Shown here: positions 1 to 7,839 of the stretch, piece after piece
Numbering within the stretch: position 1 is the first letter of the stretch
How the letters are laid out: each line of letters opens with the position of its first letter
Origin: Raineya sp.
Lineage (GTDB): Bacteria; Bacteroidota; Bacteroidia; Cytophagales; Thermonemataceae
DNA length: 64,000 nucleotides
NCBI GenBank assembly: GCA_025454915.1
Contig: JALONN010000018.1
Span: 1-64,000, forward strand
Reading direction: 5' to 3'
Program-made: the position numbers and the translations under genes
Notes under the pieces: model-generated
The model's database searches: none
The model's input: the letters and a program-made list of their open reading frames with translations, nothing else
What the model was told of the DNA's origin: nothing

Positions 1-6
1 CAGTTA

Positions 7-940
7 CTGTTAATCGTACCAAATGGAATTGAAATTGATTTTCGCCCATATTCTTTTTGTATATCTCATACTGTTAATCGTACCAAATGGAATTGAAATG
101 CTTCTGCTATCAAAGCAATGGAGCTGACACTTGAGCTGTTAATCGTACCAAATGGAATTGAAATGATTAGATACAGGGCAGCCAACAGGCGTGCAGCATC
201 CTTTTAATCGTACCTATTGGAATTGAAATAAAGCATCTCTTTTTATTTATTTCATGCAAGAATATCTTTTAATCGTACCTATTGGAATTGAAATTCGTCG
301 TATAGGTTGTTATCTCCATCAAAACTTACTTTTAATCGTACCAAATGGAATTGAAATTACTTTTGTGCGATTTCTAGTGTGGTCATAAATCTACTTTTAA
401 TCGTACCTATTGGAATTGAAATTAATAATCAAAATCAAAACTCCCACCCCTGCAAAAACTTTTAATCGTACCTATTGGAATTGAAATACATTTGAAGAAG
501 TTGATACCTATAACCAAGTTTACTTTTAATCGTACCAAATGGAATTGAAATATTTAATGATAGATGAAAACGGCATTTTAAAGCCTTCTTTTAATCGTAC
601 CAAATGGAATTGAAATAACAATAACACTAATGCTCCTACAACAAACCCCGCAACTTTTAATCGTACCAAATGGAATTGAAATTGAAGGAATACATAGACG
701 AAAATGTTAAAAAGCATTCTTTTAATCGTACCAAATGGAATTGAAATAGTGCAGAAGTGTATTGGTATAATTCCACAACAGACTTTTAATCGTACCAAAT
801 GGAATTGAAATCTGTGATGGAAGAACCTGCTGTTGAGAGTAAAGAACTTTTAATCGTACCAAATGGAATTGAAATTTGGCTTGTAATACGGTGGGTAATA
901 GCTAAGCAAAGCTTTTAATCGTACCAAATGGAATTGAAAT
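7..940 (+). CRISPR. CRISPR array, 15 repeats, incomplete at left edge
   Basis: Fifteen 29-bp repeats start at 7, 71, 136, 201, 266, 329, 394, 459, 523, 588, 654, 719, 783, 847 and 912. They are separated by 14 unrelated spacers of 34-37 bp. Each repeat begins CTTTTAATCGTACC and ends GGAATTGAAAT. The first three have CTG instead of CTT at the 5' end. Repeats 4, 5, 7 and 8 carry TATT where the others carry AAAT, so two variants are interleaved. The ATTGAAAT 3' end resembles the 8-nt handle of type I/III repeats, which suggests plus-strand transcription with the leader to the left, outside the window. No cas gene is present, so the subtype cannot be assigned. Confidence 0.98.
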
Positions 941-963
941 AAATTAATTCATCTTTATATTCA

Positions 964-2952
964 TTAAAACTTGATTTTTCCGCTATTTGTTAAACGCTCA
1001 GAAATATTCAACTTAGGATTGTTTTGAACATATATAATCAGGTTAGAGATTCCAACAAGTGTTTCTGGTAAAGACTCCAAATTATTAAATTGTAATTGAA
1101 GGTTATTTAGATTTTTCATTAGCCCCATTTCTTTAGGCAGGCTTTGTAATTGATTATCACATACAATCAAATCCGTTAAGTTTTGTAACCTCCCTATTTC
1201 TATTGGCAACGTTTGAAGTTGATTGACAGCTAAATAAAATTTTTGTAACTGATGTAGATTGCCTATTTCTTTGGGTATTTCTTGTAATTTATTACTACTA
1301 ATGTATAAATCCTTTAAATTATCAAGCTCCCCTATTTCTATTGGCAAATTATATAATTCATTATCAATTAAATTAAATCGTGATAAATTATATAGATTAC
1401 CTGTTTCTTTGGGTATTTCTTTTAAATGATTTTCTCTAAGGCTTAACTCTTTCAAATTATAAAGTTGTCCTATTTCTGGTGGTAGATACTGTAGATGATT
1501 TACAGTTAAATCTAATCTTTCTAAATTATAAAGCATCCCAATTTCTTTAGGCAAAGTCTGAAGTTGGTTGTTTTCTAAAAATAGTTTTTTGAGCTCAGAA
1601 AGTCCACCTATTGATGATGGTAAACTTTGTAATTGATTTGAACTTAATTCTAAGGTCAATAATCTATCAAGCATCCCAATTTCTTTAGGCAAGCTTTGTA
1701 ATTGATTTTCACATAAGCTTAATTCTTTCAAATTATAAAGTTGTCCTATTTCGATAGGAACATTTACTAATTGATTATTGCTTAAATTTAATTTTTCTAA
1801 ACCAAGAAGCATCCCTATTTCTTTAGGCAGTATTTGAAGTTGATTATTACTTAGGGACAATAACGAAAGGCCATAAAGATTTCCAATTTCTGAGGGTATT
1901 CTTTGTAGTTTATTATGATGCAAGTATAAAGTAGATAAGCTCTTTAGTTCACCTATTTCAGATGGTAAAAATTGTAAGTAGTTATTATATAGATGTAACT
2001 GTTTTAGATTTTTAAGTTGTCCTACTGTTGATGGTAAATTTTGTATTTGATTATCTGTTAAAAATAATTCATTTAGACTACTCAAATACCCCATTTCTTT
2101 AGGCAGTTCTTGTAATCTGTTTTCACTTACACATAATCTTTCTAAACTATGGAGATTTCCAATTTCTTTAGGCAGGCTTTCCAACAAATTATTTGTTAAG
2201 TTGAGTACCTTTAAATTGTGTAAATTACCAATTTCTGAGGGTAATATTTGAAGTTGATTGACAGATAACTCAAGTTCTTTTAGATTATGTAAATGACCTA
2301 ATTCTGATGGCAATTTTTGGATTTGATTGATATAAAGGTCTAGCTTTTCTAAATTATTTATTTCACCAATTTCTTTAGGCAAATCCTTTAATAAGTTATT
2401 TGATAAATATATATATTTTAAATTCTTTAATTGTCCAACTTGAGAAGGTAGCTTTTCAATCATATTATTACAAATACTCAATACAACTAAGCTCTTGAGT
2501 TGTCCGATTTCTGGAGGCAAATCTTTTAACTGATTATGATGGAAAAATAATTTTTCCAAATTTTGAAGATTCCCAATTTCAGAGGGTAAATGTTGCAATG
2601 GGCTATCAAATATTTTTAGTTCTTTTAATTCAGATAGATTTCCAATTTCAATAGGTAAATTTTTTATTTCACTTTTTCCTATTTGAATAAGTTTTAATTT
2701 TTTTAACAACCCAATTCCTTTAGGAATTGAGGTAAGAGTTTCATCTGAAATAAAAAGATACTCTACTTTCAAAGGATTTTCAATCTCTGGTACTAATCTC
2801 CACACCAAATTAATTACTACCTTGAACTCTAATATTGTACAATCAAAATGAGATTCAAAATCTAATGGATAATGTTCTATTAACTCAAAAGCCAAGTTAA
2901 AGTTAGCTTTATCATCACTTTCTAACAACTCTAAAACATTTGAAAACTCCAT
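964..2952 (-). CDS. Leucine-rich repeat protein, 25 repeats
   Basis: A 662-residue protein with a roughly 70-residue N-terminal region lacking repeats, followed by about 25 tandem 23-residue leucine-rich repeats to the C-terminus. The repeat consensus is LxxLxLxxNxLxxLPxEIGxLxN, and 25 LPxEIG-type ends can be counted. This plant/bacterial-type LRR forms a curved scaffold for protein binding. There is no signal peptide or transmembrane segment, so a cytoplasmic location is likely, and no enzymatic domain is attached. It converges on the CRISPR array and stops 23 bp after the last repeat. Its ATG lies about 30 bp from an inverted repeat at 2978-3010. The ligand is unknown. Two further LRR proteins lie at 61298-63960. 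Confidence 0.9.
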   Translation of the reverse strand: MEFSNVLELLESDDKANFNLAFELIEHYPLDFESHFDCTILEFKVVINLVWRLVPEIENPLKVEYLFISDETLTSIPKGIGLLKKLKLIQIGKSEIKNLPIEIGNLSELKELKIFDSPLQHLPSEIGNLQNLEKLFFHHNQLKDLPPEIGQLKSLVVLSICNNMIEKLPSQVGQLKNLKYIYLSNNLLKDLPKEIGEINNLEKLDLYINQIQKLPSELGHLHNLKELELSVNQLQILPSEIGNLHNLKVLNLTNNLLESLPKEIGNLHSLERLCVSENRLQELPKEMGYLSSLNELFLTDNQIQNLPSTVGQLKNLKQLHLYNNYLQFLPSEIGELKSLSTLYLHHNKLQRIPSEIGNLYGLSLLSLSNNQLQILPKEIGMLLGLEKLNLSNNQLVNVPIEIGQLYNLKELSLCENQLQSLPKEIGMLDRLLTLELSSNQLQSLPSSIGGLSELKKLFLENNQLQTLPKEIGMLYNLERLDLTVNHLQYLPPEIGQLYNLKELSLRENHLKEIPKETGNLYNLSRFNLIDNELYNLPIEIGELDNLKDLYISSNKLQEIPKEIGNLHQLQKFYLAVNQLQTLPIEIGRLQNLTDLIVCDNQLQSLPKEMGLMKNLNNLQLQFNNLESLPETLVGISNLIIYVQNNPKLNISERLTNSGKIKF

Positions 2953-2982
2953 ATTATATAACTTCTTTTATAATAAATACAA

Positions 2983-3010
2983 ATATAATTTATTTTTATT
3001 ATATTTGTAT
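2983..3010 (+). promoter_or_regulatory. Dispersed AT-rich promoter-like repeat, copy 1
   Basis: Matches the shared repeat through TATATTTGTAT, which contains the Bacteroidota -7 pattern TAnnTTTG, but lacks the downstream AGATAGTT part. Here it also forms an inverted repeat: ATACAAATATA on the left and TATATTTGTAT on the right. It could therefore serve both the LRR gene (minus strand) and the broken gene at 3122 (plus strand). Confidence 0.55.
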
Positions 3011-3021
3011 AACGAAAATAA

Positions 3022-3135
3022 GTAATTACGAGATACTTTTTTGATATAGAAAATGATAGTGAAGCTCCACTTTTAGAACAAGTCAAGAAATATCAACTCA
3101 TACCACAAATATATCATAATCATGACAACAAATGA
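3022..3135 (+). pseudogene. Remnant of an unidentified gene (C-terminal fragment)
   Basis: An open frame of 37 codons without an ATG, bounded upstream by a stop at 3019-3021. Its composition is protein-like and acidic (it contains DSEAPLLEQVKKYQ). Its stop overlaps the ATG of the following gene at 3122, an arrangement typical of an operon. It may be the tail of a gene whose 5' part was lost when the promoter repeat arrived just upstream. The family is not recognised. Confidence 0.3.
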
Positions 3136-4161
3136 AGAAAAACTAGCAAATTACCTGTATTTCAAGAATCCAAATAAATTTTGTAAGGATCTTGAGGAAA
3201 GAAACATTATTGACAAGTCCACTACTAGCTACATTCTTAAAACACTGGCTGCCCCTGAAGGAATGCTATTCGCTATCATTCTTAACAACACTTTAGTTGA
3301 ATATGAAGATACCTTTAATATAGAACATTTTTCATCTTACAGGTATCTTAAAGCAGCTAGAGAAGGTAAAAGAATAGATGGTATAATGGCGGGCTTGCGA
3401 TATTATACACCTGGCTTTTTTGCTACTACTATAGAAGAAGCTCAAAATCATATTAACATCGTTCATGAAAAGAAAATGAAAGGTATTGGCATGGATAAAT
3501 ATGAAAACATCCAAAACAGAATGAAGAAAATAATGCTTTGTCTGCTGTTCTCAGCAAATATGTAAAAGTTAATGATTCAAAAGGATTAAAATCTGTTTTA
3601 AAAATTACTAAAGAAGCTACTAACCTTAAAAAGATTGAACAAAAGTATGATATATACAACTACAAAGATTTAAATTATGCAAAACTAAGAAACTTTGCTA
3701 ATTATAGCCTTGTAAATGTCAGGAGAGTCTGTAGAGTAATTGACTATAGCAATGCAGCTAAATATCTTGAATATTTTAATCATGGGCAAGTGAGGGAAAC
3801 TTTTCCTTCTTCAATCATGAAACGTGAAATATTTATGAATGAGCATAAGGGAAAAGAGATTTTGGAAACTGTAATAAAATCTCAAAAGGAAATTCTCGAT
3901 TACATTGAGAAGGTGCTTGAAGAGAATAATCTGTCTATTGCCTATCACTTCTATCGTATTCTAGTTGGAAAGGCCTTAATAGATAGAAATAAACATCCAT
4001 ATTGTCGCTTTGCAAATGATAGCGTCTTAGAACTAGAAAAAAAGTATGGTGCAAAACCTATCAGAGGGGCTGAAATAAACAAAATTATAGGAGATATCAG
4101 GAAAGATTTGAAACAAATAAAAATGATTGCTGAAGATAATGAAAAAAGACTACCTGCATAA
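3122..4161 (+). pseudogene. Unknown protein, split by one frameshift
   Basis: Two overlapping frames, 3122-3565 (147 aa) and 3538-4161 (207 aa), read as one protein of about 346 residues if one A is restored in the run at about 3511-3514 (CCAAAAC). The joined reading crosses the junction as IQKQNEENNALSAVL. No signal peptide or transmembrane segment is visible, and the C-terminal half is rich in charged helices. The family is not recognised. Either the gene is inactivated or the base is missing from the assembly. The start at 3122 is chosen because it is the first ATG and overlaps the stop of the upstream remnant. Confidence 0.6.
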
Positions 4162-4210
4162 CAAATAGTCTTTCGAAAGTTTTTTATTAGAGCCAGATCT
4201 CTCCAACTCT

Positions 4211-4236
4211 TCTAACCCTTTTCACTTATTATTCTA
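4211..4236 (+). promoter_or_regulatory. TCTAACCC mRNA leader before the 4237 ORF
   Basis: TCTAACCCTTTTCACTTATT followed by a short A/T stretch and ATG, matching the leader found at many genes in this window. Its presence argues that the small ORF at 4237 is expressed. Confidence 0.6.
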
Positions 4237-4338
4237 ATGAAAAACAAGAAAAAAGATGGTTGTATCCCAACCATAATGCAAATAAGGTATTTTCTAATGA
4301 TATTTGCAAGTTTTTTTAAAAAACAGTTAAAAAGGTAG
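4237..4338 (+). CDS. Small hypothetical protein (33 aa)
   Basis: Thirty-three codons, strongly basic at both ends (starts MKNKKKDG, ends KKQLKR) with a short hydrophobic middle (YFLMIFASFF). It is supported mainly by position: its ATG lies at the usual distance behind a TCTAACCC leader, and the next ORF begins 6 bp after its stop. Function unknown. It could be a leader peptide for the 4345 gene or a small membrane-associated peptide. Confidence 0.4.
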   Translation: MKNKKKDGCIPTIMQIRYFLMIFASFFKKQLKR

Positions 4339-4344
4339 ATAACG

Positions 4345-4560
4345 ATGAATATACTCAAGCAAATTAAACGAGATACTGAACAGGCGATTGGGTGCTCTCT
4401 TAAGAGTATCGCTTACAATGAAGAAAAAAGTGTGGTTGGGATGGAAATTCCTTTCGAACAAATAACAGAGGCTTTCATAATAGAATCTATCTGGGGGAAG
4501 AAAATTCAAACTTATTTGAGTTTAGGAAGTGATTCTATAACATTGTATCTTTATTTTTAA
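4345..4560 (+). CDS. Hypothetical protein (71 aa)
   Basis: A 71-residue protein with no signal peptide and no recognised domain. The N-terminal half is helical and charged; the C-terminal part is beta-rich and ends in YLYF. It begins 6 bp after the stop of the 33-residue ORF, so the two are probably co-transcribed from the leader at 4211. No strong ribosome-binding site is visible, as usual in Bacteroidota. No function can be assigned. Confidence 0.5.
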   Translation: MNILKQIKRDTEQAIGCSLKSIAYNEEKSVVGMEIPFEQITEAFIIESIWGKKIQTYLSLGSDSITLYLYF

Positions 4561-5023
4561 TAAACATTTCTTATGAAATTAAAAGATGAGGCAGAACTTG
4601 TCTAACATTTCTAATAAAAGCATCTTTTTTCTGTTAGACTGTCGTCTGACAAGAAAAAATTAGGTATAATACTTTCGGTCTGACTACCATCTGACCATGT
4701 TTGAAGATAATTTCTCACTTATAAAAATAATGTTAGACAACCTTGCAATGTAATTTGAAATATAAAAAAAATTGCCTTATGTATTTTTTATATAAAATCT
4801 GTATTCCAACCATCTAAAGTGCCATCTATTTGCCTTATCTTTTTAAAAAAAGTAATGGAATCTCTCAAAATCATGGCAGTGTTTTTTAAGTCAATTAATC
4901 TACTCAAAAGGAATAATCGTTATTTACCTAACTCAGTCAAGTATTCTTTAAAATAGCTATTATTTCGCTTTTAAACAACTTTCTCCATTTTTTTGAGAAA
5001 AAATATAAAATTTCTTTTGTTTG
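4561..5023. other. Intergenic stretch with no supported gene
   Basis: About 460 bp of AT-rich sequence. All frames are interrupted. Two imperfect copies of a GTCTGAC-containing sequence (about 4640 and 4680) are the only structure seen. No RNA gene or clear terminator is recognised. Confidence 0.5.
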
Positions 5024-5065
5024 ATATAATTTAATTTATCTATATTTATATTAGATAGTTTAAAC
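5024..5065 (+). promoter_or_regulatory. Dispersed promoter-like repeat, copy 2 (diverged)
   Basis: A degenerate copy of the AT-rich repeat that retains ATATAATTTAATTTATC, TATATTTATATTAGATAG and TTTAAAC, in the same order as the other copies. It lies about 65 bp upstream of the thioredoxin-like gene, its likely target. Confidence 0.5.
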
Positions 5066-5131
5066 AAAATAAATTTAATAATACTAAATTTTGTCTTAAC
5101 TATAGTAACTTGTAAGCTAAATAGTAATGTT

Positions 5132-5623
5132 ATGAAAAAGACCGTTTTTTTGACGATTTGTTTGGTGGCTCTAGCTGCTACAACAGGTAAATGTCAAACA
5201 GGTGAAGTAGGAAGCACGGCACCTGATTTCTCTGGAAAAACAATTGAGAAAAAAGAATTCAGTCTCTCAAAAAGTCAACAGGCTGGAGAAATTGTTGTTT
5301 TGAATTTCTGGTTTGCTGGATGTGGACCTTGTTTGATGGAGATTAAGTTTTTGAGAAAACTGGTTGAGGAAAACAAGGGAAAAAAAATACGATTCATAGC
5401 TCTTTCTATTGATGAACCCACATCACCTAAAGTTATTAAAGACTTTGTGGAGGCAAAAAGGTTTACTTATGAGCACATTTCTCACGCTAAAGAAATTGCT
5501 AAAAAATATGGAGTAGAGAATTTCCCCACAAATATTGTAATTAAAGATGGAAAAGTAGTTTGGAGAAAAATTGGTTATCATGATGATATCAATCTCGAAA
5601 TTGCACAATATCTAAAGCCTTAG
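5132..5623 (+). CDS. TlpA/ResA-like periplasmic thioredoxin
   Basis: A 163-residue protein with a signal peptide (residues 1-21, hydrophobic core TVFLTICLVALAA, processing near Cys21) and one thioredoxin/AhpC-TSA-like domain. The redox motif C64-G-P-C67 lies in the context FWFAGCGPC, and the cis-proline loop FPTN is near residue 127. Family members reduce disulfides in periplasmic proteins, for example in cytochrome c maturation. Cys21 could alternatively be a lipid-attachment site. It stands alone behind a diverged promoter repeat and ahead of a terminator. Function on the plasmid is unknown, but exported redox proteins fit with the VKOR/thioredoxin export gene at 25511. Confidence 0.9.
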   Translation: MKKTVFLTICLVALAATTGKCQTGEVGSTAPDFSGKTIEKKEFSLSKSQQAGEIVVLNFWFAGCGPCLMEIKFLRKLVEENKGKKIRFIALSIDEPTSPKVIKDFVEAKRFTYEHISHAKEIAKKYGVENFPTNIVIKDGKVVWRKIGYHDDINLEIAQYLKP

Positions 5624-5659
5624 TGAAATTAAAAATAGAAACATTGAACTTATCTATTA

Positions 5660-5693
5660 AAACAAGCCACTCTGTATCAGGGTGGCTTTGTTT
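5660..5693. terminator. Bidirectional intrinsic terminator
   Basis: Stem AAACAAGCCAC pairs with GTGGCTTTGTTT across a short loop. It lies between the convergent thioredoxin gene and HlyD gene, with T-runs on both sides. Confidence 0.75.
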
Positions 5694-5705
5694 ATATTTT
5701 CAAAC

Positions 5706-7001
5706 TCATGACTGTGTAATTCTAAAAACTTGTAATAAGGCTCTTTCAAGCAAAGAATAATCTTTCGTTATAATTTTAGCTTTTCCTTCAAGTTCACCTT
5801 CAAAAGGAATTCGTTTTTTATGAGAAGTCGTGAGACTTTTAATGTACACCTCCACCCTATATTTTCTTCCTTCAGATTTACCATATAACTCTAGAATACT
5901 CTTGTCTTTGGTAGATATAGAGGCAATGTTAGCCACTTCCCCTTCTACAATTCCATACTCTTCATATGGATAATTTAAAAGTCGTATTTGCACTTTTTGT
6001 CCTTTCTTAATTTTTGCTGAAACCTCTGAGTCAATATATAAGTTACCTTTTATCTGTGATTCATCAGCTACAACACCCATCATTTCTTGGCCTGTTTGAA
6101 CTTGTAATTTTGGACTCCATGATACTAAATAAGATACTTTACCTTTCATAAATGCTACCAACCAATATTTTTTTTTATAAGCCTCTATATCACTCTTTAA
6201 TTTTTCTTTTGTTGCATTTAATTCCTGTAGAAGTTTTTGTTCTTGATTCATACCCTCAGTTTTTAACTCTGCAATTTTAGAAATATATTGAGTAACTTGA
6301 AATTCACCTGAAATAAGAGAGTTCTCTATATTCTGTAATGATCGAAGACCTATAAGATAAGCCTGTTCTGTTTTTTCAAATTCCAGAGGTGCTAATACTT
6401 TCATTTCAAGAAGTTTTTTATCTCGTTCATATTGCTTTCCCAAAATTAGAAACTCTTTTTTTTGTGTTATGATTTGATCTTTGAGATTGTTATTCATTCG
6501 TCTTTGAGCATCTATTTGTTTTTCCAAAGCTACTATCTGAAGATATGTACCCGTGGATATATACAATTTGTAATTATAATATGCTACTCTAAAGGTTTCA
6601 TAACCCTGCTGTAGTTCTCCTAAGACTAGATTTTCTAATTGAATAGTATCAGAAGAAAGAAAAGTTTTTAATTGAGACTCTAGTTTTTTTAGATGTTGTA
6701 TTTTACATGACGTTTCAATATATCCCAAAAGAGAACCTTCCTCAACAATTTCCTCATTTTTTACAAGCATTCTATATTCACCAGCTGCTGGAGCTGTGAC
6801 TCGTTGTGGGAGTTGTGTTCCATTGATAAGAACCATCTCTTCTACTACATCTGGATAACGAATAAAATTGGCCAAAATCACAACCAATATAAAGATGGTT
6901 GCAAGTAATGATATGCCATACTTTACTATCCAGGTTGGTGGTTGCCCAAAAAAATCTCTTTTCTGATCTTCATGAGCTGTTTTAACTTGCTCTATGGGCA
7001 T
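5706..7001 (-). CDS. HlyD-family secretion adaptor (periplasmic adaptor)
   Basis: A 431-residue membrane-fusion protein of the type that joins an inner-membrane ABC transporter to the outer membrane. It has one N-terminal transmembrane segment (about residues 26-47, ISLLATIFILVVILANF), a biotinyl-lipoyl-like half (QRVTAPAAGEYRML and a matching segment near 300), a long coiled-coil hairpin (about 100-285) and a C-terminal beta-barrel. The start at 7001 (MPIEQVKTAHEDQ) is preferred over an ATG at 7091, because it begins 1 bp after the stop of the XRE gene and avoids an 89-bp overlap. The natural partner is the C39-ABC transporter at 27219, about 20 kb away. Confidence 0.88.
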   Translation of the reverse strand: MPIEQVKTAHEDQKRDFFGQPPTWIVKYGISLLATIFILVVILANFIRYPDVVEEMVLINGTQLPQRVTAPAAGEYRMLVKNEEIVEEGSLLGYIETSCKIQHLKKLESQLKTFLSSDTIQLENLVLGELQQGYETFRVAYYNYKLYISTGTYLQIVALEKQIDAQRRMNNNLKDQIITQKKEFLILGKQYERDKKLLEMKVLAPLEFEKTEQAYLIGLRSLQNIENSLISGEFQVTQYISKIAELKTEGMNQEQKLLQELNATKEKLKSDIEAYKKKYWLVAFMKGKVSYLVSWSPKLQVQTGQEMMGVVADESQIKGNLYIDSEVSAKIKKGQKVQIRLLNYPYEEYGIVEGEVANIASISTKDKSILELYGKSEGRKYRVEVYIKSLTTSHKKRIPFEGELEGKAKIITKDYSLLERALLQVFRITQS

Positions 7002-7002
7002 A

Positions 7003-7416
7003 TTAATCTTGATTTTTGTTTTTAGAACGTCTTTTAAGCTTTGAATCAATGTTAGAGAGTTTTTTCTTTGTTTCTTGAGAAAGGTTTTCAAGTATTACTC
7101 TGATAGCTTCCAAGCCTACCTCTACAGAAGATTTTAAGAATTGAAGTTCGAAAACTATGTTGAGTAATATTGGGTCTAATTCTTCAAATTTTAACCTAGC
7201 CTTTGCATCCTCTTCAGTATCAATAATGATTAAATCTTTTAATTCGATGTTAAAATAAGAACAAATTTTATCCAGCATTTTTTTGGGTATGGTAACTTGG
7301 TTGTTTTCATAACGAGACAGAGTTACCCTGCTTATATTAAGCTCCATGGCGAGCACTTCTTGCTTTATCCCGACTTGCTTTCGCAATTCGGCCAAGCGAT
7401 TAGAAACTTTAAACAT
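7003..7416 (-). CDS. XRE-family transcriptional regulator
   Basis: A 137-residue protein with an N-terminal helix-turn-helix of the Cro/CI type (about residues 6-60: LAELRKQVGIKQEVLAMELN, then ISRVTLSRYENN). A helical, charged C-terminal half probably dimerises or binds a partner. It is directly followed by the HlyD gene (1-bp gap), so it probably regulates this export operon. Its start is fixed by a TCTAACCC leader (7435-7442) and a -7 box on the minus strand. The dyad at 7501-7519 just upstream is a plausible operator. Confidence 0.85.
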   Translation of the reverse strand: MFKVSNRLAELRKQVGIKQEVLAMELNISRVTLSRYENNQVTIPKKMLDKICSYFNIELKDLIIIDTEEDAKARLKFEELDPILLNIVFELQFLKSSVEVGLEAIRVILENLSQETKKKLSNIDSKLKRRSKNKNQD

Positions 7417-7434
7417 AAAAATAATAATTTAAAA

Positions 7435-7455
7435 GGGTTAGATGATGTAAAGATA
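7435..7455 (-). promoter_or_regulatory. -7 box plus TCTAACCC leader of the XRE-HlyD operon
   Basis: On the minus strand, TATCTTTA (7448-7455, matching TAnnTTTG except the last base) is followed 5 nt later by TCTAACCC (7435-7442), then an A/T-rich stretch and the ATG. This places the transcript start at or next to the leader. Confidence 0.6.
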
Positions 7456-7500
7456 TCACTTTTATGTTGTACTCACAATCTTTTTTAAAATGACACTTTT

Positions 7501-7519
7501 TGTATCATTTTATGATACA
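7501..7519. promoter_or_regulatory. Dyad operator candidate, TGTATCAT-TTT-ATGATACA
   Basis: A perfect 8-bp inverted repeat with a 3-bp spacer, between the divergent XRE-HlyD operon and the small peptide gene at 7594. Its position and symmetry suit the binding site of the XRE dimer, so it could control both directions. Inference only. Confidence 0.5.
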
Positions 7520-7593
7520 CGAAACACTTTCAAATAATTGCTTTCTAAATGACCACCTACTTACTTTGTAATATCAATTCAAACATTATCACA

Positions 7594-7668
7594 ATGAGAG
7601 CAGGCATAAAAAAAATCATAGGTCTTGTAGTACTTGGAGCTTTAGTATTGGCTTCATTTATTGCTTAG
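7594..7668 (+). CDS. Small cationic membrane peptide (24 aa)
   Basis: Twenty-four codons beginning MRAGIKK and continuing as one uninterrupted hydrophobic helix (IIGLVVLGALVLASFIA). It has the shape of a single-pass micropeptide: a positive N-terminus and a roughly 17-residue hydrophobic segment. It lies divergent from the XRE-HlyD operon and just before a long hairpin. No double-glycine leader is present, so it is not an obvious substrate of the C39 transporter. It could be a small membrane toxin or regulator. It is not recognised, and coding status rests on composition and placement. Confidence 0.4.
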   Translation: MRAGIKKIIGLVVLGALVLASFIA

Positions 7669-7677
7669 CAAGAAAAT

Positions 7678-7763
7678 AAAACAGCGTTGGGCAGGAATGG
7701 AAATAGCAATGCGTTCTTAATCCTATACTTTAGCCTACACATTGCCTCAAACGCTGTTTTTTT
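7678..7763 (+). other. Long-stem hairpin (structured RNA or terminator)
   Basis: AAAACAGCGTTGGGCAGG on the left pairs with the segment ending TGCCTCAAACGCTGTTTT on the right, closing an arm of about 20 bp with a few mismatches around a loop of about 40 nt. It ends in a T-run. It follows the 24-residue peptide ORF by 9 bp, so it may terminate that transcript, but it is much longer than the other terminators here and could be a structured RNA. Confidence 0.45.
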
Positions 7764-7772
7764 AAGATAATT

Positions 7773-7838
7773 TCTAACCCTTCAATAAATCTTATTATTC
7801 CATTTATTAGTATTTCTAACCCTTTCACTTATTATTCA
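7773..7838 (+). promoter_or_regulatory. Tandem TCTAACCC leaders before the 7840 gene
   Basis: Two copies of the leader, TCTAACCCTTCAATAAAT at 7773 and TCTAACCCTTTCACTTATT at 7815, lie 42 bp apart. The second sits at the usual distance from the ATG. The duplication suggests the leader unit can be copied as a module. Confidence 0.6.
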
Positions 7839-7839
7839 T

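Noticed and set aside
526..798. Antisense open frame of 90 codons inside the CRISPR array
   Set aside because: It is a by-product of the repeat unit being read in the same frame several times; the sequence repeats itself with the array period.
7002..7091. Upstream ATG for the HlyD gene
   Set aside because: It would overlap the XRE gene by 89 bp; the ATG at 7001 follows the XRE stop by 1 bp.
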